DNA from: Haliclona indistincta
Taxonomy: Eukaryota; Porifera; Demospongiae; Haplosclerida; Chalinidae
Length of the DNA: 64,000 nucleotides
Assembly: GCA_964017065.1 (NCBI GenBank)
Contig: OZ024783.1
Span: 13,700,040 to 13,764,039, forward strand
Reading direction: 5' to 3'
Shown here piece by piece: positions 1-22,282 of the stretch (position 1 is its first letter; each line of letters starts with the position of its first letter). The notes below the pieces were generated by a model. The model saw nothing but the letters and a program-made list of their open reading frames with translations, was not told the DNA's origin and did no database searches. The translations under genes and the position numbers were made by a program.

Positions 1-10669
<10,669 letters not shown>

Positions 10670-10984
10670 TAACAACTTATACATGAATGTAGCACGTTGG
10701 AGTAAACATGTAGTGTGATTAAGTTATGATTTTACAGTAACGGTTTCCTATTCAGAAAAATCTAATGCAAGGTTACATATTATTATTAAGAACGTACTCA
10801 GTGAACGTACTACTAATTTTTGTATGCTACTAAAATAGTAAATTATTTGCAACATCGTTGCTTTTAATAGCTATTCACGCAACAATTTACATATTAGCAT
10901 ACAATAAAGTAGCACACTAGGCAATTTTGTTTCATCACTTCAAACACAGGATGCTATAACAGATCTAGATTCACCACAATAAAT

Positions 10985-11105
10985 CATAGTCAGGTGGCTT
11001 AAGGAAATTCTGAGGATGTTGCGGATAAAAGCACCAAGCTTCGTACATTTATTCACTAGTACATATGAAGCAATTTCAGGGTAGGTACCACCTCTAGTAC
11101 TTTAA
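10985..11105. repeat. Dispersed repeat, copy 1
   Basis: Contains GTCAGGTGGCTT, TTGCGGATAAAAGCACCAA and ATTCACTAGTACATATGAAG. These appear in reverse complement at 16235-16385. The two copies bracket the FN3 receptor and its relic in inverted orientation. Confidence 0.75.
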
Positions 11106-11442
11106 GTATAAGTTGTAACTTTTAAATATGTGAAAACAGTATACATGTAAATTGTACCAATGACAGCCTGACACTGTGCAGTGCTGACACCACTCCATGC
11201 CGAGAAGGCACTCACTGGGAAGGTAACATTGCTATAGTATCGCAGTACTGCACTGTATGGTAGCTACTTTGCTGGAGACCATGCCAGACAGCAAAATTCT
11301 GCATGCAGTGCTGTTCAAGGTCGGCTACCATGCATGCACTTTCATTTCTGTAAAATGATCCTACCATCTCTACATACATCATTTTGATCTCATTACAATT
11401 TTCCTAACGGGAGGCTTGTACTGAGATCTCATTTTACACTGC

Positions 11443-11641
11443 AAAAACAAAAGTGGTAAATTACCACCCAAGCGGGAGCTATATATTAGCGGGGAGATTT
11501 TACACCAAATTTAGTGGAGTTTTTACGCCTGTCAGTGGACATTTTCCACTTCGTAGTGTAAAAACTCCACTAAATTTGGTGTAAAATCTCCCCGCTAACA
11601 TATAGCTCCCGCTTGGGTGGTAATTTACCACTTTTGTTTTT
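11443..11641. mobile_element. Near-perfect palindromic MITE
   Basis: 84-base arms at 11443-11526 and 11558-11641 with a single mismatch I could find (TATATATTA against TATATGTTA) around a 31-base loop. The ends read AAAAACAAAAGTGG and the inverse. Transcribed, it would fold into one long hairpin. Very low arm divergence suggests a recent insertion. Confidence 0.85.
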
Positions 11642-11916
11642 GTAAAAACTAATTATAGGTATACAAAACTGATACGTCTGTTTGCAATAATTGCTATATT
11701 CTATGCATTCACCTATTTTTATTCTCAAAAAAATTATGATACTTAATACACTCAATACAAAAATTATTCCTGTATCTCAAAATGCTATTGAGTTGTCTTT
11801 ATTTATGCATGCCGTACTGAACATAACTACATGTACCAATTATTAAACTGTTAGTACTTATTAAACGACAAAGTGACTGTGTTCGAGCAAATCCAGTATT
11901 TTGCATTAGTTATGGA

Positions 11917-14900
11917 TCATGTTGTTGTGGACACGTGCTCATACACTAATGTATCCTCATCATTGTTGTACTGCTGCTGCTGTGGTTGGCTTGTGTCGTA
12001 TGCTTTATTGTCTGCCATCTTGATATCATCACTGTGCAGTGGATATCGTCAACAGTATAAACATCATTCTGACTGTTGAAACAATAACTTAATTCAAAAT
12101 TACCTTGTTTGTTTTTTAGGTATATCACATGTTTTTCTATCAACTGGTGATGTGTGTGGTCTGAATTAATCACAATAAATGAAATCATACACTTTACTAT
12201 TTCTATACCTTGTAGAAGTGGACCGTCTTTTCAACATCGCAATGTACACCGTAGATACAGTAATTCCAATCAGTGATACTACTAACATCACTGCAACCAC
12301 TATCAGTGCTACTAGTAGATCAGTATTAGACGAAGTTGATGAGACAAGTAAAATTGAACTGATGAATGCTTCTAAAGGTTAAGAAATCAGATTTAATGCT
12401 AGCATGCATGTGATCAGAAAATGCACTATTTAGAGTACATGATTAAGGATACTTAGTTTATTAATAATAGTCACTTACGTCCACTATAAATTGTTTCACT
12501 AACATTCAATGTTACAGTGACACTGAATTGATAGCGTATTGTTCCTTGCATTTCTGACGTCAACAATATTGCAAATGAGGCATTCGCTGGGTAGATGGCA
12601 TTAAAGGAACAGCACATTGTAGTGTAGTGTACAGTATAGTGGTACTCTGTATCTAGTAGTGTTACTGGAGTCCATGAGACATTAACTGCTGTGCTGTTCA
12701 GTGCCTCCACTCTCACTCCAGTAACACGAGCTATAGTGCATTGATTATTGTTTAATATTTCATAACAATAAATCCTTACGGATAGTATCAGTAGATGCTT
12801 GATCAGTCACATTCTCTCCTGGTCCTATGATGGTGTATGCTCTGACACTGAATAGAACAACAGTGTTGGGAGGGAGGTCTCTCAGTGTGTGCTGTGTGGC
12901 TGATGTGTTGAATTCTACTCCTGTGCTGTAGCTAATCTGGTACATAGTAATACGTCCATTGGGCTCTGAGGGAAGGCTCCATGAGATGGTGAGCTGTACC
13001 ACACCTGGGGTGGCTGACAGATCAGACACTGGACCAGGAACTGTACAGGAACACACACAGTGACTATATATGTACTAAGTGTAGTCCACATCACTCACCA
13101 TCCTGCAGTGTCTCCACAGTGAGTGCTGGATCACTGTATGGTCCAGTCCCTCCACCATTGACTGCTGCCACTTGCACAGAGTAGCTAGTGAATGGAGTCA
13201 GTCCAGTCAACACATGCTGTCTGCTCTCCTCTCCTGTAGTGTTCACAATGGAGGTGCCATTGCTGTAGCGCAGTCTGTATCCAGTGATGTGTCCTCTCTG
13301 GTCAGGGCAGGGTACTGTTCCCCACACTACAGTGAGTGACCTGCTCTCCATTGATGTGTTAGTGAGTGTTCCAGGAGCACCAGTAGGAGCTAGAGAGAGT
13401 GACGGGTTGTAATGAATTATTGTGCTATACCAACAGGCAGTGATGTTCACATACCTTCAGTGATGGTATTAGTAGTAACTTCATCTGACTCACTACTGAT
13501 ACTACCAAGCACAGCTGTCACTCTCACAGCACAAGTGTGACCAGGATTAAGTATTAGTGAAGTGAAGTTATGGCTAGTTAGTCCATTAGGTACCAGATGA
13601 GTGATTGAGATAAATTGAGCATTGTCGCACAGTCGTAAACAGATAAATGAAACTAAATAACTCCCAGAAGTAATAAATTTTTGACCTGTCCATGAAACTA
13701 CGACAGAAGTGGTTACCTCCACAATAGATGTAGGGATAAGTGTGACTCCTGTAGGCTTTATAGCTAAGGAAATTAGAGATTATACCTACACAATCATGCT
13801 AATCTCTACTAAACATACTCAGTGCAATATTTTCTGTGTTGCTGTGAGCACTGGGCAGCACAGGAGCTCCCTCTGGTCCAAATGCTACTACAAAGATGGA
13901 GTATGTCTGTCCCAACACCAGTCCAGTCAGTGTCAGCTCAGTGGTGGTAGTAGTGCTAGAACCAGTGCTCCCAGCTGCTGTCTGGTAGAACACCTCATAG
14001 CCACCTAGTGCTGGTCCAGTTGATGGGGCAGTCCAGGATACCATAGCGCTTGTGGCAGCTGTCCTACACACAGTGACATCAGTGGGAGTACCTGCAACTG
14101 ATGGGAGAGAAGGAGTGATTTCCTCAATTTTAATATCTCACCAGTGATTGTGACAACAGAAGATCCTGGAGTGCCCCTTGGATCGAAATCATAAATACCA
14201 CTAGCAATATTATTACGACTTTCAACAATCACAGTACAAGTGTACACTCCCACCACTCTTGGTTGACTATACAGTTTAACTGTCACACGAGTAATGTCAG
14301 GTTGAGTACTATCAATATAACGTGACCTGATCACTTCACGAGTTATTTGATTGTTACTATGACTTCTTACATCAAACAACTGCTCGCTATTACGAGCACA
14401 TCTAATTCTTGATGGTGGACCAAATGAGACATTGAAAGACAATGTGATTGCAATATTAGGATCAGCATCTCTTGATGAGAGTATTGAGAGTGTCATGGTG
14501 GAGTCCACTGTGGGACCAGCTACACAATACAATAGTTGACAAGATTCTGAGCTTTAACTGAAAATGCTAACTTACGATAATTATTGAACACATCATCTGA
14601 ATACATTACCCAGTAGTTGTCAATCCTGTCTAAGTTAGGAATAGTAGTGTTGCACTTCACAATACCAGTGCTGCTGATAGTGAAATTATTCACAACTAGT
14701 CCAATTTGGTTAGTACATTTCAGTTGCTGGTAAGGCACACTATTGTTACTGGAGTCACTGGTGGAGACTACAGTGAAGCCATCAGGTCCATCTCCAGTAG
14801 GGTAGAACATGTCTCCAATGTTGCTGCCCATACCAGCATTGCTTGCATTATTAACCTGACACCACAGACCATGCTGCTGTATCTGGGTCGCACTGAACAG

Positions 14901-15150
14901 TGACCACGGTGAGACAAAGTGACCTCCAACCTGTGATCTCAGCACTGAAAGAAACAGACAGCATATTAACACAACCACCATTTAGAATTGTACTATACCA
15001 ACCTCCAGAATTGGCTCGTATATACGGAATAACACCAGTCTTGCCTTTACCAGTCACTAAGCTGCTTGGAATAAATGGAGTGCAGCCATTGGCTTTGGAA
15101 GGAAGTGTGGTATAACTCAATACCACGAACACTATAAGCAACAGCATCAT
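11917..15150 (-). CDS. Single-pass receptor with five fibronectin type III domains
   Basis: Ten-exon gene on the reverse strand: 15150-15003, 14944-14576, 14519-14142, 14091-13819, 13763-13455, 13389-13099, 13040-12780, 12730-12479, 12371-12209 and 12031-11917. Lengths sum to 2559, giving 852 residues. Exon 1 encodes a signal peptide (MMLLLIVFVVLSYTTLPSKA). Exons 2 and 3 encode an N-terminal region, possibly Ig-like. Exons 4 to 8 each encode one FN3 domain (VSWTAPSTGPALGGYEV, NGRITMYQISYS and similar); all are phase 1-1 modules. Exon 9 carries a transmembrane helix (LLVALIVVAVMLVVSLIG) followed by KRR. The last exon gives a short tail rich in Gln with NKAY and LVYEHV, possible tyrosine signalling sites. 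Role: cell-surface adhesion or recognition receptor, ligand unknown. Domain calls are firm, function inferred. Confidence 0.88.
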
Positions 15151-15419
15151 TTGGCCGAGACAAGAAGGAAGCTATGTTTTCTAATTTGTTATAGCTGGCA
15201 AATTGTTTTTATTTCATGCATTTAGCCAGCGACAAATCTGTGTCATGTTCGAGTATCACTATTCAAAATCTGAAGTAAAATTCAACAATAGTATATCCTA
15301 GTTTATAAATTTAAGGCTATAGTATTCTAAATTATAAAACACCTGCGTCTAAGCTAGCGTGTGATGTGTGAAGGTATTTTCACAAATCACATGGATGCTA
15401 TTTGATTCATATGTTGCAC

Positions 15420-15735
15420 AGTCTATCATCTTGATATCATCACTGAGCAGTAGATATTGTCAACTTATATTTTCCTCTTGTTGATGGTTATAAATTATAC
15501 CTGATATGGTGGGTGAGTCATATTGAGTTTTTGGCTGTTCGATCTATGGTTACACAAACATGTGAAGCTTCTGTCCATGACACCACAACAGGCACAGGTG
15601 CTCTAAGTGACATAAGTGTGATTTTAGTAGGCTATTTAATCACTACTAAAATTACACAATGTGAACATTTGTTTACTGTGAGCACTGGGCAGCACAGGAG
15701 CTCCCTCTGGTCCAAATTCTATCATAAATAGCAAC
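15420..15735 (-). pseudogene. Decayed duplicate of the FN3 receptor
   Basis: Two stretches match the neighbouring receptor. 15428-15465 resembles the last intron-exon junction at about 12015-12055 (CATCTTGATATCATCACTG). 15678-15720 is nearly identical to 13846-13890 in the first FN3 exon (GAGCACTGGGCAGCACAGG). The pieces between are lost or unrecognisable. Evidence of a former tandem copy or partial duplication. Confidence 0.65.
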
Positions 15736-16234
15736 AGTAAAGCGTTCGAGGCATCGAAAACCCCTCTGTTAATGTTGCACTTCGAAACGTGTATCCTGAA
15801 ATTTGGACTACCAGCGACCAGCCACAAGAATCACCCTCATGAGAAGAGTACGGCTCGACATTGAATAAGGAGATTTTGTCTTGGGTGCCAGTGTGGTGCA
15901 CACTGCCACTCTCCTCTGCAGCCTGCAGTGAACTGGTAAATGTGGCTCAGTACTAGGGTAGTGGTGCAAGATGTTCATGTAGGAAAGCCCAGTGGAACTG
16001 TACAGAGCTGTGTAGCCACATGCAATTGCAACAAGTAAATTGAATACTAAATTCCGTTGAGCTGTTTCTTAGACTACATGTAGAGTAATCAAAATTTGCT
16101 GACAATGATGTGGCACTTTTAAATACTGATAATATTATGATTTATTCTCCTATGTTAAGAATGCTTTCAGAAGTGGTACTTATGTACAAAGTTTTGGTGC
16201 CTTTATCTGCAACATCACCAGAATTTCTTGTGAT

Positions 16235-16385
16235 TTTTTTGCTGATGCTTCAAATTTTTCAGAGGTGGTACCTTTCACTGAAATTACTTCATATGTACTA
16301 GTGAATAAAATTGATGTACAAAGTTTGGTGCTTTTATCCGCAACGTCCCAAAAACCTGAAATTTTGAACATAAGCCACCTGACTA
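16235..16385. repeat. Dispersed repeat, copy 2 (inverted)
   Basis: Reverse complement of the 10985-11105 repeat with extra flanking sequence; 16170-16235 also contains a second, weaker partial repeat of the same unit (GGTGCCTTTATCTGCAACATC against GGTGCTTTTATCCGCAACGTC). It ends about 50 bases upstream of the RSAD1-like start codon and so forms its immediate 5' flank. Confidence 0.7.
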
Positions 16386-16433
16386 TCAATTTTGCTAACT
16401 AGCTCAGTTCTTTTGGAGCCACGCCCTCTTATC

Positions 16434-17681
16434 ATGGCTGTCCATCGTGCTGCGTTGCAGACCCTGTCTCTCAGCGAAGGAGCGGTGAGTGTGTACGTCC
16501 ATTGGCCATACTGCAGCACTATATGTTCTTACTGCAACTTTACCAAGTACCGCTCGCCCGCGCACGGTGATCACACGCGTATGATCAAATGTCTCGCGAA
16601 GGAAACCAAGCAGCATCTTGGTAATCACTATTGCAGCGTAACCTCTGTGTATTTTGGTGGTGGGACGCCCAGCTTAGCTCCAGCAAGCGCTATAGCAGCA
16701 GTTCTAGAAGCTATCGGGGATAAACTAGTGGAGAATGCAGAGATTACATTAGAAGCTAACCCCTCAATGACTGTTTTGCCCAAGCTACAGCAATTTAAAG
16801 ATGCTGGCGTGAACAGAGTATCCATTGGAGTACAGAGCTTTGATGATAGACAACTTACAGCTCTGAATCGCAATCACACCTCTGCCTCAGCAAGAACAGT
16901 ACTATCGGAAGCACTGCTTTTATTTCCAGGCCGAGTCAATATTGACCTAATTTTTGGTTTACCAGAACAAACTTTGCAAGAATTCGAATCAAATTTGAAC
17001 ACTGTTTTACAATTTGGCTGCAGCCACGTGTCACTTTACCAGTTGACTATAGAAAGAGGGACCCCATTGGCTAGGGGTGTGTCAGAGGGTGTGGTCAGTC
17101 TGCCCACAGATGATTTGACTGTTGATATGTACGAAATGGCTGTCGATAAGTTAGAGAAGGAAGGACTACTCAGGTACGAAATTTCAAATTTTGCTCGGCC
17201 TGGTTTTGAAAGCAGGCACAACCTGACTTACTGGTTCGGCGGTTCGTATATCGGAGTTGGGACTGGGGCTCATTCTAGACTGAAATACAAGAATCGGGCT
17301 GGATTCGTGAGAGCAGTAAACGTACTCGCACCTGACGCATGGATGAGAGCGGTTGAGAAAGACGGTCATGGTATAATGATGAGCAAGGAGATGACTTCGC
17401 TAGAGAGAATGGAGGAGATACTGGCTACTAGTTTGAGGACCTCTACTGGACTCCACGACTGTGTGTGTTTAAGACACGGTTTGAATTTGAACAAGTTAGT
17501 CTCCGTTATTGATAGTGTTTATCCGGAATATCTCTCCAATGAATTGCTGCTGTATAAAGGCGAAGTGCTAAGCGCCTCTAATCGCGGTCTTCTTGTACTT
17601 GATTCGATCCTCCCTGGTCTAATGAATTGTTTATCCACGACTTCCTTCTCAGAAAACAACTACAATACAACCAGTGAATGA
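16434..17681 (+). CDS. RSAD1: RSAD1/HemW-like radical SAM protein (heme chaperone family)
   Basis: Intronless 415-residue protein, the usual size for HemW/RSAD1. The open frame extends upstream to a TTG, but the first ATG is at 16434 and precedes the conserved region. Near the N terminus YVHWPYC is followed by the radical SAM triad CxxxCxxC (C27, C31, C34) and N-F. GGGTPS lies at residues 75-80 and EANP is in the next block, both standard for the coproporphyrinogen-dehydrogenase-like group; LIFGLPEQT and SLYQLTIERGTPL follow. HemW members bind heme and a 4Fe-4S cluster and act in mitochondrial heme delivery rather than as HemN enzymes (family knowledge). Lack of introns contrasts with its neighbours. 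Confidence 0.9.
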   Translation: MAVHRAALQTLSLSEGAVSVYVHWPYCSTICSYCNFTKYRSPAHGDHTRMIKCLAKETKQHLGNHYCSVTSVYFGGGTPSLAPASAIAAVLEAIGDKLVENAEITLEANPSMTVLPKLQQFKDAGVNRVSIGVQSFDDRQLTALNRNHTSASARTVLSEALLLFPGRVNIDLIFGLPEQTLQEFESNLNTVLQFGCSHVSLYQLTIERGTPLARGVSEGVVSLPTDDLTVDMYEMAVDKLEKEGLLRYEISNFARPGFESRHNLTYWFGGSYIGVGTGAHSRLKYKNRAGFVRAVNVLAPDAWMRAVEKDGHGIMMSKEMTSLERMEEILATSLRTSTGLHDCVCLRHGLNLNKLVSVIDSVYPEYLSNELLLYKGEVLSASNRGLLVLDSILPGLMNCLSTTSFSENNYNTTSE

Positions 17682-18638
17682 CATGATAATGCTGCTTCTT
17701 GTATTTTATTATCATAATTTTTCGCAATCAAAATTATAATACTGAGCAAGTGAGCATGAGCGTTGACTATCTGGGAAATACTAGAATGCACTATCTTCTT
17801 GTCGGTTGCTATTGCAGCAATGATTCTTTACTTACATATTTGTGTATTGTATTGTGAATACTAAATTTTTAACTAGCTAGTATTATTGACAGCAAATTTT
17901 AGGGTTTACACAGTGAAATCAGCTAGTCGTTGAGCTTGGCTTCTTTAGGCAAGATCCATTCAAGTTCTCTATTATTTTCCAGGTTACCAAAAAAAATGCT
18001 TGAATTTGAGTCAAAGGTTTTTGTTTGATGGCTCTACAATTTCAAACTTAAGACATTTTTTTTTAAATTAGATGAGTTAGTCACAGCTGCTATAGGTGGT
18101 GTTTAACACTTTTTACTGCACAAAATGATAAGCTTCTAGTTGTAGTCAAAGTGTTTTTGATTTATCCTCCCACCACTACCGATTGAATTCACACTAGTAA
18201 TGTGCTGATGAATATGGGATTACGTAATAGAAATTATTTTGCCGTGCCCTCGGTTGGTTTTGATTGGACAACGGTTCTGCGTCACTCCACGTTTTGTCAC
18301 TAAGGCCGCCAAAACATAGGTACGACTTACAAGTAAGCCATAGCCCAATTTGTACAATTACTACATGATTGGTATCATGAATATTTTTGCCGTGTACAAC
18401 ATGTTTAGACGGGCATTCCTGTCTGTACCAGGCCCCTGTAACTAGGTTTCATTAAGAATCTTTCAACTGCTATCTACCAAAATAGTGTTTTATTTTGTAG
18501 CTGAGTAACTTTGCAAGCATAATGTTATTTTAACTAGGCTAGTACACAGGTTTAGGGTGTGCAAATAGCTAACTGAAGTTTGAAGTTTAAAATTCCCGCG
18601 CGAATTAGAAGGGCGGGGTTGACACGTAACACCTTGGT
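17682..18638. other. Intergenic, no gene seen
   Basis: AT-rich spacer between the RSAD1-like gene and the GPCR, both on the forward strand. No open frame with coding character and no clear repeat was found. The last part, before the TATA box, is more GC-rich (around 18595-18620). Confidence 0.5.
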
Positions 18639-18646
18639 TATAAAAG
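18639..18646 (+). promoter_or_regulatory. TATA box candidate for the GPCR gene
   Basis: TATAAAAG lies 47 bases upstream of the ATG at 18686, preceded by GC-rich sequence. If used, transcription would begin about 15 to 20 bases before the start codon, a very short leader. The spacing is plausible; no experimental support. Confidence 0.5.
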
Positions 18647-18685
18647 TTGACTTGGCTTCGTTGTTCCAGTGAAGTGAGCCCAACG

Positions 18686-21600
18686 ATGTTTCTCTTCACG
18701 CAGCCATGCTGTTCGCTGTTGTTATTATCTACTACTCTTCTGTTCTCGAGTTCAACTGCTCAACGCGAAATCTTGACAACCACTGTCAGTGAATCGCGTA
18801 AAGCCGACATCTACCTCGGAGGACTGTTTCCAGTCCACAAGTCTGGCGACGACAACCGCTGCGGGAAAATACTGGATCTTGGCGTGCAACGGATGGAGGC
18901 AATGATATTTGCGGTGGAGAAGATAAACAACGACTCAACTCTCCTGCCTGGACTCCGTCTCGGTTACGAAATTCGTGACACGTGTACCCAGGAAAACAGA
19001 GCGCTCGAGGAGTCTTTGACGTACATAATCGCCGCGCTACGACCTGTCCAAGGAAATGATAATGCTAGCCATCCTGTAGCTGGTGTCGTTGGAGCGGCAT
19101 CGAGTGGCATTTCTATCGCTGTGGCAAAACTACTTCGACTCTTCCACGTTCCGCAAATCAGCTACGGGTCTACAGCTAAGTTTTTAAGCGACAAGACGCG
19201 CTTTGACTACTTTTTCCGCACTGTTCCGCCAGACCTCTTCCAGGCGCAAGTGATGACCGACCTAATAGTGATGTACAACTGGACTCAAGTCATTGCCATT
19301 AACTCTGAAGATACTTATGGACGAGAGGGAGTACGAGGATTGATTGAAACACTAGAAGCTACTAATATCAACAGCAGCACCATTCGCTGTATTTCTGTAC
19401 AAATAGAGATATCTCCCAACGGTGCATCGGAAGACGACTTTGATGCAGCGATCGATAAGATTGAAAAGCCATGGGTACGAAATGCGAGTGTTATAGTGAT
19501 CTTTGGACAACTTTCAGTAGCCAGAGGAATCATGCAAGCAGTTATGCGACGCAAAGAAGTTGACAAAGGGTTTGCCAATCGCTCGCTCACCTTCATCGGC
19601 AGTGATGCTTGGGGCGATCAGCTAGAGGCACAATATCGTGAAGTTGCTCACGGTATGCTGAGCGTGCTTCCTGTTTACAATGAGAGTGTGGAGTTCAATA
19701 AATACATGGAGAAGAAGAAACCGGTCATTGACACCCAGGACTGGTGGTTTCCAGAGTACTGGGAGAGTGTCTTTAACTGCTCACTGACTAACTGGACAGA
19801 CGATAGAGAGATGTGCAACCTTGACGTTCAAAAACTCACTCCCGCTGTTGGATTTCGGCAGAACAGCAAGGTGCCTTTTTCTATAGATGCTGTGTATGCC
19901 TTTGCCCATGCGATACACAATCTCCTGATGGATGTATGTGGTGAAATCAGCCTCTGTGACAATGCCATGTCTCATCCTGGTGTATCTTCAACTATCAAGG
20001 GGTCTTTGCTTCTGGAATACTTGCGAAATGTCACGTTCACCGGTGTTTCGGGAGTCATCAAATTTGACAGTAACGGTGACCAGCGAGGAAGCTACTGTGT
20101 CAAGAATCTGCAACATGTGAACACTTCCGATGGAATAGGCAAAGAGCTAAAATATGTGAAAGTAGGACTATGGGACATGCTTACTGAAAAACTAGACATC
20201 TACAACGAAGTGGAGTGGAATTCAGAGAAGGTGCCTGAGTCTGTCTGCAGTAGACCATGCCGCGGAGGACTGTATCCTGCACCAGTTGATGGTCAGCTAG
20301 CCTGTTGCTGGGTCTGTCATCCCTGTCCGAGAGCAAGAGAAGTCAGCGATGGCCGCCAGTGTACGCTATGTGAGCAAGGCTACTCGCCCAACACTAACAA
20401 GACAAAGTGTGTTGAGAACCCTCAACTTTATCTAAGCTGGTTAAACCCTTTCACCGTCATCATGCTGCTCTTGACTATGGTGGGCCTTGGAGTTACTACT
20501 TTTGTAGGGATAATTTTCTCTGTCCGTCGAAAACACCCTATCGTTAAAGCTTCCAGTAGAGAGCTCAGTGCTGTCCTTCTCGTTGGAATCTTTCTCTGCT
20601 TTCTTCTTCCATTCACTGGTGTGGGCAAGCCCAATATCTACACCTGCACGATACATCGGTTTGGATTCGGATTTAGCTTTTCGCTGTGTTACTCTGCTCT
20701 GCTGATAAAGACAAACAGAATTTTTCGCATTTTCAGTCGTGCTGGAGAATCTATTCAAAAGCCTGCTCTGATTCACCCAAAGAGTCAGCTGTTCTTTACT
20801 TCTATGCTCGTTCTAGTCCAAGTTGTTATATCGGTTGTCTGGCTAGTAGTCGAGAGGCCTGGAGTGACCTACATCTACGGAGACAAAATTACTGAAGTGA
20901 CATGCGCTGCGTCACCCTACTCCAGTGTGATTGTCCCTCTTGGATTTAACTTCGTCTTGCTCATCGCCAGCACTGTCTTCGCTTTCCTATCACGAAAAAT
21001 TCCCCAGAACTTCAACGAGACCAGATTCATCTGTATGACCCTTGTCACCATTCTCATTACATGGACAGGTTTCATCCCTACCTACTTCGGGAGTGGTCAG
21101 GCGGCCCAAGGGAGCCTCTACAGGATGGGGTCGCAAGTGTTCGCCATCATCATCAGCGCTACCATCACTCTCGTTTTTCTCTTCTTCCCCAAGCTGTACT
21201 ACATGTTTTCAGCTTATCGTAAAGAACGTGAGTAACATGTATGTTTAAAATACTAGTCGTACAGATACAATGTGCTGTAAACATCTTTGTGCACAAGAAT
21301 GCCTCTGTATTTAAGTAGCATTTTTGGCGCCTGGATACATGTATTCTAGCTATCTTTTGTCATAACAGATACAAGCGGGGCTGATCGTCGTCAGAGTGGC
21401 ACCCAAATTCTGAACATCGAGAAGAAAACTTCCTGTGCCTACGGTGAGTTACATGATACACTCCATTCACTGTTAACTTGTTTGGTTTTTTGTGCAGATC
21501 CCAACAGCAACCTGCAAGCTGCCATAGCAAGCGCACATGGTCGGTTGAATCCACAGTATGCTATTGTGGTGCACTGCAATGAATTAGCATATTTAGCATG

Positions 21601-22074
21601 TGCAGTTGTGTGTATGGCTTCTAGACCATGTAGTGAGATAGTTCTAAAGCTTTGTTATTTGGTGCAATCTCTATTTTTCTTAGCTACATGTCGTCTTGTG
21701 ACTGCTGACTTCTGAACTGCTTTAGCTTTATTTTCAATTCTTGGCTGTTCCTCTCCCTCTTCCCTCCCTCCCTCCGTCCATCTCTCCCTCCCTCCATCTC
21801 TCTCTCTCTCTCTCCCTCCGTCTATCTCTCTCTCTCCTTCCCTCCATCTCTCTCTCTCTCTACAGCAAGAAGGCAGTCTCAGTTCATGTTGTCAACCATC
21901 AATGTTTCTTCTCCCAATCCTGTGATCGAACCCGAACCAGCGTCCTCCTCCTCAGCTGACACCACTGCTGTCTACTCCACCTCTGCGCCCACCATCAACA
22001 AAGTCTTCGAAGCCGATCAGGAGCAAGAAACCGAATTCGGGAGCGTCTCTGTCCGAGTCATTGATTTTAACTGA
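18686..22074 (+). CDS. Class C GPCR, metabotropic glutamate receptor-like
   Basis: The first exon (18686-21227) encodes nearly the whole receptor; short tail exons follow at 21369-21443, about 21498-21555 and about 21866-22074. The start is the ATG at 18686, giving a hydrophobic signal peptide; the frame upstream only offers TTG. The N-terminal Venus-flytrap domain has PQISYGSTAKFLSD, FRTVPPD, SEDTYGREG and FIGSDAWGD. These keep the Thr of the amino-acid-recognition block and the Tyr of the SE-x-x-YG block known from mGluRs. A Cys-rich linker (CSRPCRGG through CWVCHPCP to CEQGYSPN) leads to seven helices with RELSAVLLVG and LLIKTNRIFRIF, hallmarks of the mGluR group. The tail is Ser/Thr-rich. 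Predicted to sense glutamate or a related amino acid at the surface and signal through G proteins. The last splice junction is unresolved. Confidence 0.92.
21760..21865. repeat. CT-rich microsatellite in last GPCR intron
   Basis: CCCT and CT repeats (CCCTCCCTCC, CTCTCTCTCT) run up to the acceptor of the terminal coding exon and act as its pyrimidine tract. Length variation here could move the acceptor between the closely spaced candidate sites at CTACAG and CAAG. Confidence 0.8.
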
Positions 22075-22282
22075 ATCATGTCTGCTGCCAAACAGGAAAA
22101 TCAACCGTCAATTAACTGAATCATCATTAATTAAATTCATTTGTCACATAGTACAATTATGCAATTGTCAAATGCATGTGTAAATGGTGTCTTGTTGATA
22201 ATAGAGATTGAGTGAAAAAGCTGCCAAAAAAATAGATAATGAAAATTGACACGAAATGTTTTGAACACATGAAACAAAGAAA

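Larger units (their letters stand above)
10670..11916. other. Intergenic between converging ABC and FN3 receptor genes
   Basis: The space between the ABC stop and the FN3 receptor stop on the other strand. It holds a copy of a dispersed repeat (10985-11105) and a palindromic MITE (11443-11641). No open frame with coding character was seen. Confidence 0.5.

Noticed and set aside
16392..16433. Upstream extension of the RSAD1-like frame
   Set aside because: It opens with TTG, overlaps the dispersed repeat region and lacks conserved residues; the ATG at 16434 fits the family.
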